Below are positions 44,337 through 53,323 of a stretch of 64,000 nucleotides of DNA, one piece after another (within the stretch, counting starts at the first letter, position 1; each line of letters starts with the position of its first letter). The stretch is taken from the NCBI GenBank assembly GCA_016744595.1, contig JADGEB010000013.1, forward strand, positions 1 to 64,000, written 5' to 3'. Under the pieces are notes generated by a model. That model was not told where the DNA came from, searched no databases, and worked only from the letters and a program-made list of their open reading frames with translations. The stretch is from Desulfuromusa sp. (GTDB lineage Bacteria; Desulfobacterota; Desulfuromonadia; Desulfuromonadales; Geopsychrobacteraceae). The translations under genes and the position numbers were made by a program.

Positions 44337-45359
44337 ATGAAAGAAGCATTACTCTATCAAAAACTGGCTGGAACTAAGGTTCAGTGTCGACTCTGTGCTC
44401 ATTATTGTGTCCTTGACAACGGTAGAAAAGGGTTGTGCCAGGTGCGGGAAAACCGGGGTGGGATCCTTTATACTTTGGTTTATGGGCGAACCATCACGCA
44501 GAATGTTGACCCAATCGAAAAGAAACCACTCAACCATTTTTATCCTGGCAGTCGTTCTTTTTCAATTGCCACTCCTGGCTGCAATATGCGTTGTACATGG
44601 TGTCAAAATTGGGAAATATCACAAATGCCACGGGAACAGCATTTAATTGCCGGTCATGAGTTATCTCCGGCAGATGTTGTTTCAGCCGCTCAAAGGTTCG
44701 CCTGTCGTTCGATTGCCTATACTTACACTGAGCCAACCATTTTTTTTGAATACGTCTATGACACTGCCCGTTTGGCAAGAACGGTAGGGATTGCTAATGT
44801 CTGTGTCAGCAATGGCTATATGTCGGCAGAGATGCTGAAATTGTTTCACCCGTATCTGGATGCGGCAAATATTGATCTGAAGGCTTTTCGGGATGAGACT
44901 TACCGTAAATATGCTGGAGCTGGTTTGCAGCCGGTGCTGGACAGTTTAAAAAGGCTTTCTGATTATGGTGTTTGGATCGAAATTACGACTCTGGTGATTC
45001 CCGGAGTAAATGATGACCCGCATGAATTACAGGAAATCGCCGAGTTTATTGCCACCGAACTGGGAACCGAAACCCCTTGGCATCTTAGCCGATTCTTTCC
45101 TCAGTATCAAATGCAACAGACGCCTGCAACTGCACCCGCCACTCTTCATCGAGCTAAAGAAATCGGGCATGCCGCTGGTCTCAAATATATATATCTGGGC
45201 AATTTGGCTGAAGAGACAGACACTTGTTGTTCTACGTGTGGAAAGTTGTTGATTCGACGCAGTGGATTTGGGGTTAGCAGCACTCAGGTGGATAGTGATG
45301 GTTGTTGCCCCGGTTGTGGTGTGAGGGTTGCCGGGGTGGGAATGGGGTATAAGGGCTAA
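44337..45359 (+). CDS. amrS: AmmeMemoRadiSam-system radical SAM enzyme AmrS
   Basis: About 340 residues. An N-terminal cysteine-rich segment (CRLCAHYC, GLCQVREN) precedes the SAM-cluster motif C82/C86/C89 (PGCNMRCTWCQNWEIS), and a C-terminal zinc-ribbon-like pair (CCSTCG and CCPGCG) ends the protein. This is the pyruvate formate-lyase-activating-like protein of the AmmeMemoRadiSam system, whose role is not fully established. The usual partners (Memo and AMMECR1 proteins) are not adjacent. I use ATG 44337; the ORF opens six bases earlier at a TTG. Confidence 0.9.
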   Translation: MKEALLYQKLAGTKVQCRLCAHYCVLDNGRKGLCQVRENRGGILYTLVYGRTITQNVDPIEKKPLNHFYPGSRSFSIATPGCNMRCTWCQNWEISQMPREQHLIAGHELSPADVVSAAQRFACRSIAYTYTEPTIFFEYVYDTARLARTVGIANVCVSNGYMSAEMLKLFHPYLDAANIDLKAFRDETYRKYAGAGLQPVLDSLKRLSDYGVWIEITTLVIPGVNDDPHELQEIAEFIATELGTETPWHLSRFFPQYQMQQTPATAPATLHRAKEIGHAAGLKYIYLGNLAEETDTCCSTCGKLLIRRSGFGVSSTQVDSDGCCPGCGVRVAGVGMGYKG

Positions 45360-45393
45360 AGCTGTGGTTTTTCAGTAAAAGGTGTGATGACGA

Positions 45394-45684
45394 TTATTCC
45401 TCTAGTCGCTGTAGATATTCTTTCCATTCCATCGGAAGTAGATTTTTCTTTTGATTGTTGCAATCTTTACAAGCAGGAACACAGTTTCCTTTAGTCGTGC
45501 GACCACCCCTGGCTACGGGAACGACATGGTCGAGGGTTAGCTCCTTAGGTGGAATTGATTTGTTGCAATAGTGACAAATTCCCTTGGCGATCCGATTTTT
45601 CCACCAGTTCTGCTTGCGTAGTTCTCTAGCTTTCACTCGTTCCTTGCGGATTTGTTCTTCATCAATGTCGATTTCCCAGTCCAT
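45394..45684 (-). CDS. small HNH endonuclease-domain protein
   Basis: A 96-residue protein consisting of a charged helix and one HNH domain: CHYCNKSI, LTLDHVVPVARGG, GNCVPACKDCNNQK. The four cysteines bind a structural zinc and the DH..N..H set the catalytic metal. An excellent AAGGAG site precedes the ATG. Small stand-alone HNH proteins are widespread; they may nick or cut DNA in repair, restriction or phage contexts. No restriction, toxin or phage gene is adjacent. It lies between amrS and trkA, divergent from trkA. Confidence 0.85.
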   Translation of the reverse strand: MDWEIDIDEEQIRKERVKARELRKQNWWKNRIAKGICHYCNKSIPPKELTLDHVVPVARGGRTTKGNCVPACKDCNNQKKNLLPMEWKEYLQRLEE

Positions 45685-45787
45685 CTCTTCTCCTTGAGCT
45701 TCGACGGATTATTGCACAATTTGCCAAATTATGCGATCTTGCTGAGTTGTTGTTTGCTGTTAATTACCTATGTGGAAGAGATAACTT

Positions 45788-47140
45788 ATGAAAATCCTTG
45801 TCGTTGGTTCTGGTCAGGTCGGCTTCTTTTTGTGCGACCGGCTTTCCCGCGAGGGGCATGAAGTCACTCTGGTTGATCGGGATGAAGTGGTTGTTGAGCG
45901 GGCTCAAGATCGTTTGAATGTCCTTGGTGTCGTCGGCAATGGAGCCAGCGCTGAAATTTTAGAACAAGCCGGCATTAAAGATGTGGATATTTTTATTGCC
46001 GTCACCAATATGGATGAAGTCAATATTCTCGCCTGTCTGTTGGCCCGTGAATACCAGGTTGAAATACTGATCGCCCGCACCAAAAACATTGAATACACAA
46101 GTCAAAAAGCTGTTCTTTCCAAAGAAAAATTGGGCATTGATTTGCTGATCAATCCCGATGATGCTGTTGCCGAGGAGCTCTCCAAATTGGCTTGTAACTC
46201 CAAGGCCTTTGATGTTGCTGAGTTTGCAGATGGACAAATTTTGTTTCAAGGCTATCGGATCGAGCCGGGAAGTCCCCTTTGTGATTTAACTTTGGCCGAG
46301 TTGGGCGAATTGCGGGGTATGTACCGCTTTGTTGTTGTTGCTATAAATCGGGGCAATACGACGATTATTCCACGTGGTGACGATATGATTCAGGCGGGCG
46401 ACCGGATCTATATATTTGCTCCGCAGCAGGAGCTTCCTGCAATAAACTATCTTTTACAGTCGGAGCAGTTGGAGAAAAAATCGAACCATAGGGCGTTTAT
46501 TCTGGGGGGAAGCCGTATCGGGTTGCAGGTTGCCCAGAATATGGAAAAACTTCATTTCCACACCAAGTTAATTGAGAGAAGTGAAGAGCGCTGCTATAAA
46601 CTGGCCGAATTGTTGAATAAGGCAGTTGTTATTAATGCTGAAGGTCTGGATGTGCAGACTCTTGTGGATGAAGGATTGGCTGAAGCTGATGTCTTTATTG
46701 CGGTGACGGGAAATGACCAGACAAACATTCTGACCTGTCTATTGGCTCGACAGCATAATGTACGGCGAACGCTGGCACTTGTGAGCCAACCGGAATTAAT
46801 CGGGCTGGCATCCGACTTGGGAATCGATGCTTGCATTTCTCCGCGGTTGGCCGCTGCCGGAGCGATCCTTAAATTTGTGCGCCGGGGCGATATTATCTCA
46901 CTTACTGCTGTTGAAGGGAGTAACTCCGAGGTTTTGGAGCTGGAAATCAGCAAGGACAGTGGGCTGTTAACCACACCTCTAAATGCTTTACATTTTCCAC
47001 GTGGGGCAATCATCGGTGCGATTGTGCGAGGGAATAACTATGAAATCCCGACGGGTGAGAGTATTTTGGAAGAGGGAGATCGGGTCGTTGTTTTTACCCT
47101 TCCTGAAGCGTTGCAGAAGGTAGAAAGGTTTTTTGCCTGA
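45788..47140 (+). CDS. trkA: Trk potassium uptake regulatory subunit TrkA
   Basis: A 450-residue cytoplasmic gating protein made of two tandem RCK units, each a Rossmann NAD/ATP-binding fold (VVGSGQVGFFLCDRLSREG at the N-terminus; ILGGSRIGLQVAQNMEK at about 240) followed by a TrkA-C domain. This is the TrkA of proteobacteria, as opposed to single-unit KtrA. It opens the TrkH channel in response to nucleotides. GGAAGAG precedes the ATG. It is directly followed by trkH with no gap. Confidence 0.95.
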   Translation: MKILVVGSGQVGFFLCDRLSREGHEVTLVDRDEVVVERAQDRLNVLGVVGNGASAEILEQAGIKDVDIFIAVTNMDEVNILACLLAREYQVEILIARTKNIEYTSQKAVLSKEKLGIDLLINPDDAVAEELSKLACNSKAFDVAEFADGQILFQGYRIEPGSPLCDLTLAELGELRGMYRFVVVAINRGNTTIIPRGDDMIQAGDRIYIFAPQQELPAINYLLQSEQLEKKSNHRAFILGGSRIGLQVAQNMEKLHFHTKLIERSEERCYKLAELLNKAVVINAEGLDVQTLVDEGLAEADVFIAVTGNDQTNILTCLLARQHNVRRTLALVSQPELIGLASDLGIDACISPRLAAAGAILKFVRRGDIISLTAVEGSNSEVLELEISKDSGLLTTPLNALHFPRGAIIGAIVRGNNYEIPTGESILEEGDRVVVFTLPEALQKVERFFA

Positions 47141-48586
47141 ATGAACCTGATTCTGACATTACGCATCCTTGGTTCGCTCCTGTTGTTTCTTGGGGCAGCT
47201 CTTTTTGCTCCGCTGCCGTTCTCTTTTTATTATGGTGACGGTGTTTGGTCTGCCTTTGTCCTCTCAGCGGTCATCTGTTTTATGGTTGGTGGCTTACTGT
47301 TTACACTTTGTAAAAGTCCCAAAGAATTGACGGTTCGAGAAGGGTTTGCCGTGGTCACCTTCGGATGGACGGTGTTTGCGGTTTTTGGTGCGCTACCGTA
47401 TCTGCTCTCCGGTGCTATTTCCTCACCACTGGATGCCATATTTGAAACTATGAGTGGTTTTACCACGACCGGCTCAACCATCCTGACTGAGATTGAAGCG
47501 TTGCCACAAAGTCTTTTGTTCTGGCGTTCGTTGACCCAATGGCTTGGTGGAATGGGGATCATTGTTCTATCTCTTGCAATCCTGCCGATGTTGGGAGTTG
47601 GTGGGATGCAGTTATTTAAAGCAGAGGTTCCTGGGCCGACGGCAGATCGATTGAAACCCCGAATACAGGATACAGCTAAAATGCTCTGGGGGGTTTATTT
47701 TCTATTGACCATGCTTGAAACACTGCTGTTGGTATTTGGGGGAATGAGCTTTTTCGATGCCCTCTGTCATTCATTTGCGACTTTAGCGACCGGTGGCTTT
47801 TCAACTAAGAACAGTTCTGTCGCAGCGTATGATAGCAGTTATATTGATGGCGTAATTACCTTGTTTATGATCCTTGCTGGAATTAACTTTGCGCTACATT
47901 TTCAAATACTTCGTGGTAAGGCCAGAGAGTTCTTCCGCAGTGAAGAATTGCGTGTCTATCTGGGGATTATCTTGGCTGCGACTGTTGTTATAATGGTCTT
48001 TAATCGGTCTGGTGGGATCTATCAGTCATTCGGGGAAAACCTGCGCTACTCCATATTTCAAGTCTCTTCAATCATGACAACAACTGGATTTGGAACTGCT
48101 GACTTTGAGCTTTGGCCGGTGTTGCCTCAGTACCTTCTTGTCCTATTGATGTTTATTGGTGGTTGTGCTGGTTCTACCGGTGGTGGAATGAAAGTTGCGC
48201 GGATTCTACTGTTGTTTAAGCATGCTCAGGTACAGGTGTTTCGTTTGATTCATCCACGTGCGATCAGGCTGGTTAAACTGGGAAATCGTCCAGTTGATAA
48301 GGACGTGTTGCAATCAATCTTGGGATTCTTTGCCTTGTTTATTGGTGTTTTTGTGGTTGGATCACTCTTGGTCGCTGCTAGTGGAATGGATTTGGTGTCT
48401 GCTGGAGCTGCTGTAATCGCCTGCCTGTCCAATATTGGGCCTGGCCTTGGAACTGTTGGACCGATTGATAATTTTTCCCATGTTCCGGGTTTTGGTAAAT
48501 CGGTTCTGATTGTTTGTATGCTGATGGGTCGTCTGGAACTATTTACTGTTCTGGTTCTGTTTTTTCCATCATTCTGGCATAAATAA
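47141..48586 (+). CDS. trkH: Trk potassium uptake channel subunit TrkH
   Basis: A 481-residue membrane protein of the TrkH/TrkG family with about ten helices and four P-loop repeats. Recognisable selectivity segments include ETMSGFTTTGSTIL, FATLATGGFSTKNSS, SSIMTTTGFGTADFE and CLSNIGPGLGTVGP. Together with TrkA it takes up potassium driven by the proton or membrane potential. The ATG follows the trkA stop without spacing; the ribosome binding site is within the end of trkA. A perfect hairpin follows 20 bases later. Confidence 0.95.
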   Translation: MNLILTLRILGSLLLFLGAALFAPLPFSFYYGDGVWSAFVLSAVICFMVGGLLFTLCKSPKELTVREGFAVVTFGWTVFAVFGALPYLLSGAISSPLDAIFETMSGFTTTGSTILTEIEALPQSLLFWRSLTQWLGGMGIIVLSLAILPMLGVGGMQLFKAEVPGPTADRLKPRIQDTAKMLWGVYFLLTMLETLLLVFGGMSFFDALCHSFATLATGGFSTKNSSVAAYDSSYIDGVITLFMILAGINFALHFQILRGKAREFFRSEELRVYLGIILAATVVIMVFNRSGGIYQSFGENLRYSIFQVSSIMTTTGFGTADFELWPVLPQYLLVLLMFIGGCAGSTGGGMKVARILLLFKHAQVQVFRLIHPRAIRLVKLGNRPVDKDVLQSILGFFALFIGVFVVGSLLVAASGMDLVSAGAAVIACLSNIGPGLGTVGPIDNFSHVPGFGKSVLIVCMLMGRLELFTVLVLFFPSFWHK

Positions 48587-48605
48587 TAGTAACCCTGAAA
48601 TACGA

Positions 48606-48638
48606 AAGCCCCCATCGTCCTGTGGACGATGGGGGCTT
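48606..48638. terminator. perfect 15-bp hairpin after trkH
   Basis: AAGCCCCCATCGTCC, a TGT loop and the exact reverse complement. Neither side has a T-tract (forward tail TCCCCCC), so it is a strong secondary structure rather than a textbook terminator; the C-rich tail is unusual. It separates trkH from the converging pgeF gene. Confidence 0.6.
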
Positions 48639-48767
48639 CCCCCCTCCGGAACCTGCTTTCAAACAAACAGGCAATTGATCCAATGTTTCTAGAGTATACA
48701 TACACGATCTGACAAAAATCTGAAATTTTCATCAAAACTTGAAAAAAAATCTAAAAAAAACATTTTT

Positions 48768-49559
48768 TTACGTCAACTGCATAAAACCGAGTTGTCTTCC
48801 GGTAATTCCGTTATCTCGTCGGTGTGAGAAAAATAATTCTGGATGGCAGCAGGTGCATTCCTCGGTAATCTCTATATTTTGTGGTTTTAAGCCCGACTGT
48901 TCCAATTGCAATTGGCAGCTAAGTGGTATATTTAAGTGCCAATGCCCAAGTCTTGTCTCTTTTGAAATTTGATTCCAAAACCCGGTTCCCTGCCTGAAAG
49001 CATCGCGTACCGGGCGATCTACTTCATAATTGTGTGTACCAATTCCTGGGCCGACAGCGGCTTGGAGTTCTGCTGTTGGGCAGCAGAAATTGGTGTGAAT
49101 TGTCTGTATTACTTTTGCAATCAATCCATTTGCTGCCCCGCGCCAACCAGCATGGATTACTGCGATAATTTTTTTCTCACCGTGCCAAATCAATAGCGGA
49201 AAGCAATCAGCGGTCAGAACGCCGATCATAATATCTGCTTGATTGGTCACAATGGCATCAACTTCCACGGTCAAGAAATGGCTCAGATCAGGATTTGGCT
49301 CATCAATTAGAAGGATGTTTTCGCCATGAACCTGTTTGACTGTCAACAGTTGATGGGGCGAAATGTCAAATGCGCGGGTAAAAGCCGCACGGTTTCCTTC
49401 AATGCTTGCCACCTGATCGTCAGTACCCAAACCCAGGTTCAAAGAGTTGTAAGGAGGGCGACTGACCCCCCCATTGCGCGTACTAAATCCAGCACTCAGA
49501 TTCTCTGGCAATTGTTTCGGTTGCAGATACGAGATTTTACCTTTGCGGACAAGCTTCAT
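48768..49559 (-). CDS. pgeF: peptidoglycan editing factor PgeF (YfiH/DUF152)
   Basis: A 263-residue protein of the laccase-fold DUF152 family. Key segments: GFSTRNGGVSRPPYNSLNLG, the metal-binding TADCFPLLIW and IHAGWRGAANGLI, and the C-terminal CTCCHPELFFSHRRD. Homologues hydrolyse misincorporated amino acids from peptidoglycan precursors, though they were earlier called polyphenol oxidases. Conserved Cys and His zinc ligands appear intact. It follows the pseudouridine synthase on the same strand after 160 bases containing a palindromic repeat, so co-transcription is uncertain. Confidence 0.92.
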   Translation of the reverse strand: MKLVRKGKISYLQPKQLPENLSAGFSTRNGGVSRPPYNSLNLGLGTDDQVASIEGNRAAFTRAFDISPHQLLTVKQVHGENILLIDEPNPDLSHFLTVEVDAIVTNQADIMIGVLTADCFPLLIWHGEKKIIAVIHAGWRGAANGLIAKVIQTIHTNFCCPTAELQAAVGPGIGTHNYEVDRPVRDAFRQGTGFWNQISKETRLGHWHLNIPLSCQLQLEQSGLKPQNIEITEECTCCHPELFFSHRRDNGITGRQLGFMQLT

Positions 49560-49616
49560 TGAAAAACTCCATAATTGATGATGTCATCGTATTAAGTATC
49601 ACTCTACTACTTATAC

Positions 49617-49676
49617 AGTATTTTTTAGAACTGCGACATACTCGATCTATGTACGTCTTCACCTCTAAAAATCACT
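49617..49676. repeat. palindromic intergenic repeat, shorter copy B
   Basis: AGTATTTTTTAGAA ... GCGACATAC on the left and GTACGTC ... TCTAAAAATCACT on the right form an imperfect hairpin around TCGATCTAT. Its arms align with copy A at 29757-29873 (shared CGACATACT.GAT.TATG core and CACCTCT.AAAAA). It lies downstream of rluD and upstream of pgeF. Confidence 0.6.
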
Positions 49677-49720
49677 TTATTTTTGTAGTAAAGCCCTTTT
49701 TATAATTCTATACGATTATA

Positions 49721-50686
49721 TCATTGAGATGTTTGATCTAAATAGGTGATGATGTCGCTAAGAGTTTCCGGTATTTCGCTGAAAAATTCCAGATATTTTC
49801 CACTTGTGGGGTGAATAAATCCAAGTTTTTGCGCGTGGAGTGCTTGCCCGGGGAGTTGGTCAATCAATCGTCGCAATTCCATATCCTTGAGTGCTGTGGC
49901 TCTGGATCTATTTCCGTAGAGTGGATCTGCGACCAGGGGACAATTTATTTCAGCAAAATGGACTCTGATCTGATGGGTGCGTCCTGTTTCGAGTTGCAGT
50001 TCGATCAGACTTAATCGATTGACATTGTATTGCTTCAGTGTTTTCCAGTGGGTTACCGCTCGTTTGCCGTTTCTGGCTTTACCACTCATCTTTTTACGTT
50101 GAGTCGGGTGGCGCCCAATCGGTTGATCTATCTTTCCAGAATTTCTTCCTGGGTCGCCATGAACCAGTGCGAGATAGCGTCTATTAATGGAATGATCCTT
50201 AAATTGATCAGCCAAATGTTGATGGCTTTGATCGTTCTTGGTGACAACGATGACACCTGAGGTGTCTTTGTCGATTCGATGTACAATCCCGGGACGTAAT
50301 TCACCACCAATTCCGGCCAGATCATTACAATGGTAGAGTAGGGCATTGACAAGAGTTCCTTGGGAATGCCCTGCTGCCGGATGAACAACCATTCCTGCCG
50401 GTTTATCAATGACAATCAGGTCGTGATCTTCATAAAGGATGTGCAGGGGGATGTCTTCGGGAAGAGCTTTAGTTGGTTCAGGCTCAGGCAGGCTGACCTG
50501 AATTGATTCACCACCTTTGAGCTTGGTGCTTGCCTTGGTTGGTTCGCCATTCAGAGTGATCAGTCCACTATCAATCAATTTTTTCAGTTGTGATCGGCTG
50601 ATATCTGTCAGACATTCAGACAGAAAGGTATCCAGTCGTTCCGCAGGGCGGTCTTCTGGAAAGAACAGTTGTTGGTGTGAATCCAT
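49721..50686 (-). CDS. rluD: RluA/RluD-family 23S rRNA pseudouridine synthase
   Basis: A 321-residue enzyme with an N-terminal S4 RNA-binding domain (about 15-65, RLDTFLSECLTDISRSQLKK) and the catalytic HRIDKDTSGVIVVTK motif containing the catalytic Asp. The LVNALLYHC and TGRTHQIRVHF segments are typical. The domain order and length match RluD, which modifies U1911/1915/1917 of 23S rRNA helix 69, though RluC cannot be excluded by eye. It starts directly next to the small 94-residue protein gene upstream (0-base gap), so the two are coupled. Confidence 0.9.
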   Translation of the reverse strand: MDSHQQLFFPEDRPAERLDTFLSECLTDISRSQLKKLIDSGLITLNGEPTKASTKLKGGESIQVSLPEPEPTKALPEDIPLHILYEDHDLIVIDKPAGMVVHPAAGHSQGTLVNALLYHCNDLAGIGGELRPGIVHRIDKDTSGVIVVTKNDQSHQHLADQFKDHSINRRYLALVHGDPGRNSGKIDQPIGRHPTQRKKMSGKARNGKRAVTHWKTLKQYNVNRLSLIELQLETGRTHQIRVHFAEINCPLVADPLYGNRSRATALKDMELRRLIDQLPGQALHAQKLGFIHPTSGKYLEFFSEIPETLSDIITYLDQTSQ

Positions 50687-50971
50687 TTACCAGATCTGAC
50701 TTTCAATCTTTCCCGCCTGTTTAATCATGACATCAACAATCGCCCGCTCGTAGAGGTGATCACGATTTTGCATCTCAGGAGAGACTCGGGTAAAGAAGTG
50801 TTCGCGTCCTTCTTCCAGCTCTTCATCTAGTAGCTCAAAAATACTGTCACTTTTGATTCCCTCTGAGACTTTGTCCTGATTGTATAGAGCGATATCGGAC
50901 ACAATTGCGCGAGCCAAGCGAAACGCGAGATCGGGATTTTCTACCATTCTTGCCATGGGATCAGCCTCCAA
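50687..50971 (-). CDS. conserved-looking small protein upstream of rluD (94 aa)
   Basis: I do not recognise a named family. It is 94 residues, acidic, largely helical and without signal peptide or cysteine. Notable segments are ARAIVSDIALYNQDKVSEGI, the acidic LLDEELEEGREHF and VSPEMQNRDHLYERAIVDVM. It lies on the same strand immediately before rluD with no gap, so it is probably the first gene of that transcript. Its ribosome binding site is GGAGG, well placed before an internal or first ATG (50971 or 50956). Possibly an RNA- or ribosome-associated helper, but only by location. Confidence 0.75.
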   Translation of the reverse strand: MEADPMARMVENPDLAFRLARAIVSDIALYNQDKVSEGIKSDSIFELLDEELEEGREHFFTRVSPEMQNRDHLYERAIVDVMIKQAGKIESQIW

Positions 50972-51081
50972 GCCACTGATAAATGAGTATTCATTTCCTT
51001 TGTGGGTTTGAGTTTATTAATTTTTGTTCAATATAGCAAGGGTTAATCTTGATTTTGGGCGATTTTGGGAGATATATTGTT

Positions 51082-51110
51082 TTGTTTTAATAAGAAAATC
51101 ATGTTAATAT
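51082..51110 (+). promoter_or_regulatory. candidate sigma-70 promoter for the HDOD operon
   Basis: TTGTTT (51082-51087) and TAATAT (51105-51110) are separated by exactly 17 bases in a very AT-rich divergent region, about 65 bases upstream of the HDOD start. Confidence 0.45.
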
Positions 51111-51175
51111 GCCCATTCTTATTATTGAAATCAAAGGAGAAATATATACAGCTCAACTTCTAAGGGGAAATACTG

Positions 51176-52021
51176 ATGGGTGGAAAATTTCAAAATATAA
51201 ATTTTGATCTGGATAATTTGCCAACGATGCCTTTAGTTGCATCCCAGATGATGCATTTAATAAATAAACCTGAAACCTCTGCAGCGGCATTGGCGAAGGT
51301 CGTCTCTAAGGATCCTGCCGTTGCTGCGCGGGTGTTAAAAATTGCAAACTCCTCCTTCTATAGTATGTCCCGCCAGGTGACAAGTCTGTCAACGGCCATT
51401 GTTGTTCTTGGTGAGCGAACCTTGAAGGGGTTGGTGTTAGCTGCAAGCATGCGTGGAATGAATCAATCTTTTGGTAAGATTGAGCAAATGCTCTGGGAAG
51501 ATTCTATGGTTTGTGCACTTGGTTCCAAATATCTTGCACGAAAATTGGGGCTGGCTGATCCGGAAGAGGCTTTTATGGCGGGTCTGTTCAGACACATTGG
51601 GTTGGTTGTTCTTAATACTCAGGAGGATAAAGCAAGTGACTTTATCGTTAAGTTGATGGGGTCTGGTATTTCAAACATTGCAACGCAAGAACTGGAAATG
51701 TTTGGTGCGACCCATGCTGAGATTGGCGCTGCAGTGTTGGAACATTGGAAGCTTTCTGAGGCCCTTTCACTGGTGGCACTGCATCACTCTGATGTAGCTC
51801 TTGATAAAGGGGCAGATAGGAGCTCGGTGAATCTTGTCTGTGTGGTGAATATTGCTGGTCAAATGCCTGGTTATTTTGGAATTTTTGAAAAACAACGTGA
51901 ACTGAATCTGGACAATTCTCGTGGAGTAAAACAGCTTGGTTTAGAGCAGGAGCGAGTCGAGGAAAGTATCGAGGAGTTTCATAGTATCTTTAAGGAAAAC
52001 CGTGGTGATTTTCTTTCCTAA
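51176..52021 (+). CDS. HDOD-domain signalling protein
   Basis: A 281-residue protein consisting mainly of an HDOD domain (about 15-215): LPTMPLVASQMMHLIN, SKDPAVAARVLKIANSSFYS and LSTAIVVLGERTLKGLVLA. HDOD is a catalytically silent relative of HD phosphohydrolases that acts as a protein-interaction platform in second-messenger and chemosensory signalling. AAGGGG precedes the ATG. It is the first of five consecutive genes and precedes the kinase by 9 bases, suggesting it is a partner of the same pathway. Confidence 0.92.
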   Translation: MGGKFQNINFDLDNLPTMPLVASQMMHLINKPETSAAALAKVVSKDPAVAARVLKIANSSFYSMSRQVTSLSTAIVVLGERTLKGLVLAASMRGMNQSFGKIEQMLWEDSMVCALGSKYLARKLGLADPEEAFMAGLFRHIGLVVLNTQEDKASDFIVKLMGSGISNIATQELEMFGATHAEIGAAVLEHWKLSEALSLVALHHSDVALDKGADRSSVNLVCVVNIAGQMPGYFGIFEKQRELNLDNSRGVKQLGLEQERVEESIEEFHSIFKENRGDFLS

Positions 52022-52030
52022 GGTGAGCAG

Positions 52031-53323
52031 ATGAACAAGGGAATACAAAAAGTATTTGGTGAATTAGATTCTCAGGTTGATCCAATATTGTTATTGAGGG
52101 CAGTGGAGCAAAATTCTGCCACAATTGCAATTGTAATTACAGATTCTGAGGGAACAATTATATACGTAAATCCAAGATTTACCGAAATGACCGGATATAC
52201 AAAAGACGAAGCACTGGGTCAAAATCCACACATTCTAAAAGGTGAGGACGGCCTGACTAATTACGCGGATATGTGGCAGACTCTTTTAGCCGGACGACAA
52301 TGGCGAGGTGATTTTCATAATAAAAGAAAAAATGGTGAATTCTTCTGGGAACGGGCAGCAATTTCACCAATTCTAGATGAGGCGGGAGAGATTACCCATT
52401 TCCTCGCAATTAAGGAAGATATAACAGAGCGTAAAGAGATTGAGCAAGAGCTGGAACGGTCAGTTGCCGAATCGGTTCAAATGGCGACCACTCTGGAGTT
52501 TGTTAATGCAGAGTTGAAGGCAGCCCAATCACAGATGTTACAAAGGGAAAAGATGGCATCTATCGGGCAGCTGGCTGCTGGAGTGGCACATGAGATCAAC
52601 AATCCTATTGGTTTTGTCTCAAGTAACTTGCGTAGCTTGGATAAGTATCTAAAAAAATTGACCGATTACTTGAAAATATTGGAAAGAAAAATTAAAGAAC
52701 AGGCTCCAGATGCCTGGCAGGAGGTCATGCCTGAGCGCAAGAAAATGAAAGTCGATTTTTTGCTGGAGGACTGTGATGATCTGATTGCAGAATCTCTTGA
52801 TGGTTCCGAGCGGGTTCGAAAGATAGTACAGAATTTGAAAACATTCTCGCGAGTTGATCAGGCCGAAGCGCAATCAGCCGATTTGAACGAGTGCCTGGAA
52901 AGTACCATCGATATCGTCTGGAATGAGATTAAGTATAAATCAACACTTGAGAAGAATCTGGCAGAACTTCCTGACTTATACTGTAGCCCTCAGGAATTAT
53001 CACAGGTTTTTACCAATATTCTGATCAATGCTGCACAAGCCATTGAAAAGGATGGTTTGATCAGGATATGCAGCTGGCTGGGGGGTGATTCAATCTTTAT
53101 CAGTATTCAGGATAACGGCAGTGGAATTGCCGAGGAGAATCTGGAGAAAATATTTGAACCTTTCTTTACCACTAAGCAGGTTGGTGACGGAACTGGGCTG
53201 GGGATGAGTATCAGCTATGAAATTGTTAAAAAACATGGTGGGAAGATTGTCATTGACTCAGAGTTAGGCAAGGGAACCACTTTTACAATTGAATTACCTC
53301 TTGATCGTGAGGGAGATGAATAA
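52031..53323 (+). CDS. PAS-domain sensor histidine kinase (soluble)
   Basis: A 430-residue kinase without membrane helices. One PAS/PAC domain (about 25-145, [20 protein letters not shown], then [20 protein letters not shown]) is followed by a coiled coil, the HisKA phosphoacceptor H187 ([18 protein letters not shown]) and a complete HATPase ([42 protein letters not shown]). It should phosphorylate the receiver proteins encoded directly downstream. The stop is followed at once by the next ATG. Confidence 0.94.
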   Translation: MNKGIQKVFGELDSQVDPILLLRAVEQNSATIAIVITDSEGTIIYVNPRFTEMTGYTKDEALGQNPHILKGEDGLTNYADMWQTLLAGRQWRGDFHNKRKNGEFFWERAAISPILDEAGEITHFLAIKEDITERKEIEQELERSVAESVQMATTLEFVNAELKAAQSQMLQREKMASIGQLAAGVAHEINNPIGFVSSNLRSLDKYLKKLTDYLKILERKIKEQAPDAWQEVMPERKKMKVDFLLEDCDDLIAESLDGSERVRKIVQNLKTFSRVDQAEAQSADLNECLESTIDIVWNEIKYKSTLEKNLAELPDLYCSPQELSQVFTNILINAAQAIEKDGLIRICSWLGGDSIFISIQDNGSGIAEENLEKIFEPFFTTKQVGDGTGLGMSISYEIVKKHGGKIVIDSELGKGTTFTIELPLDREGDE

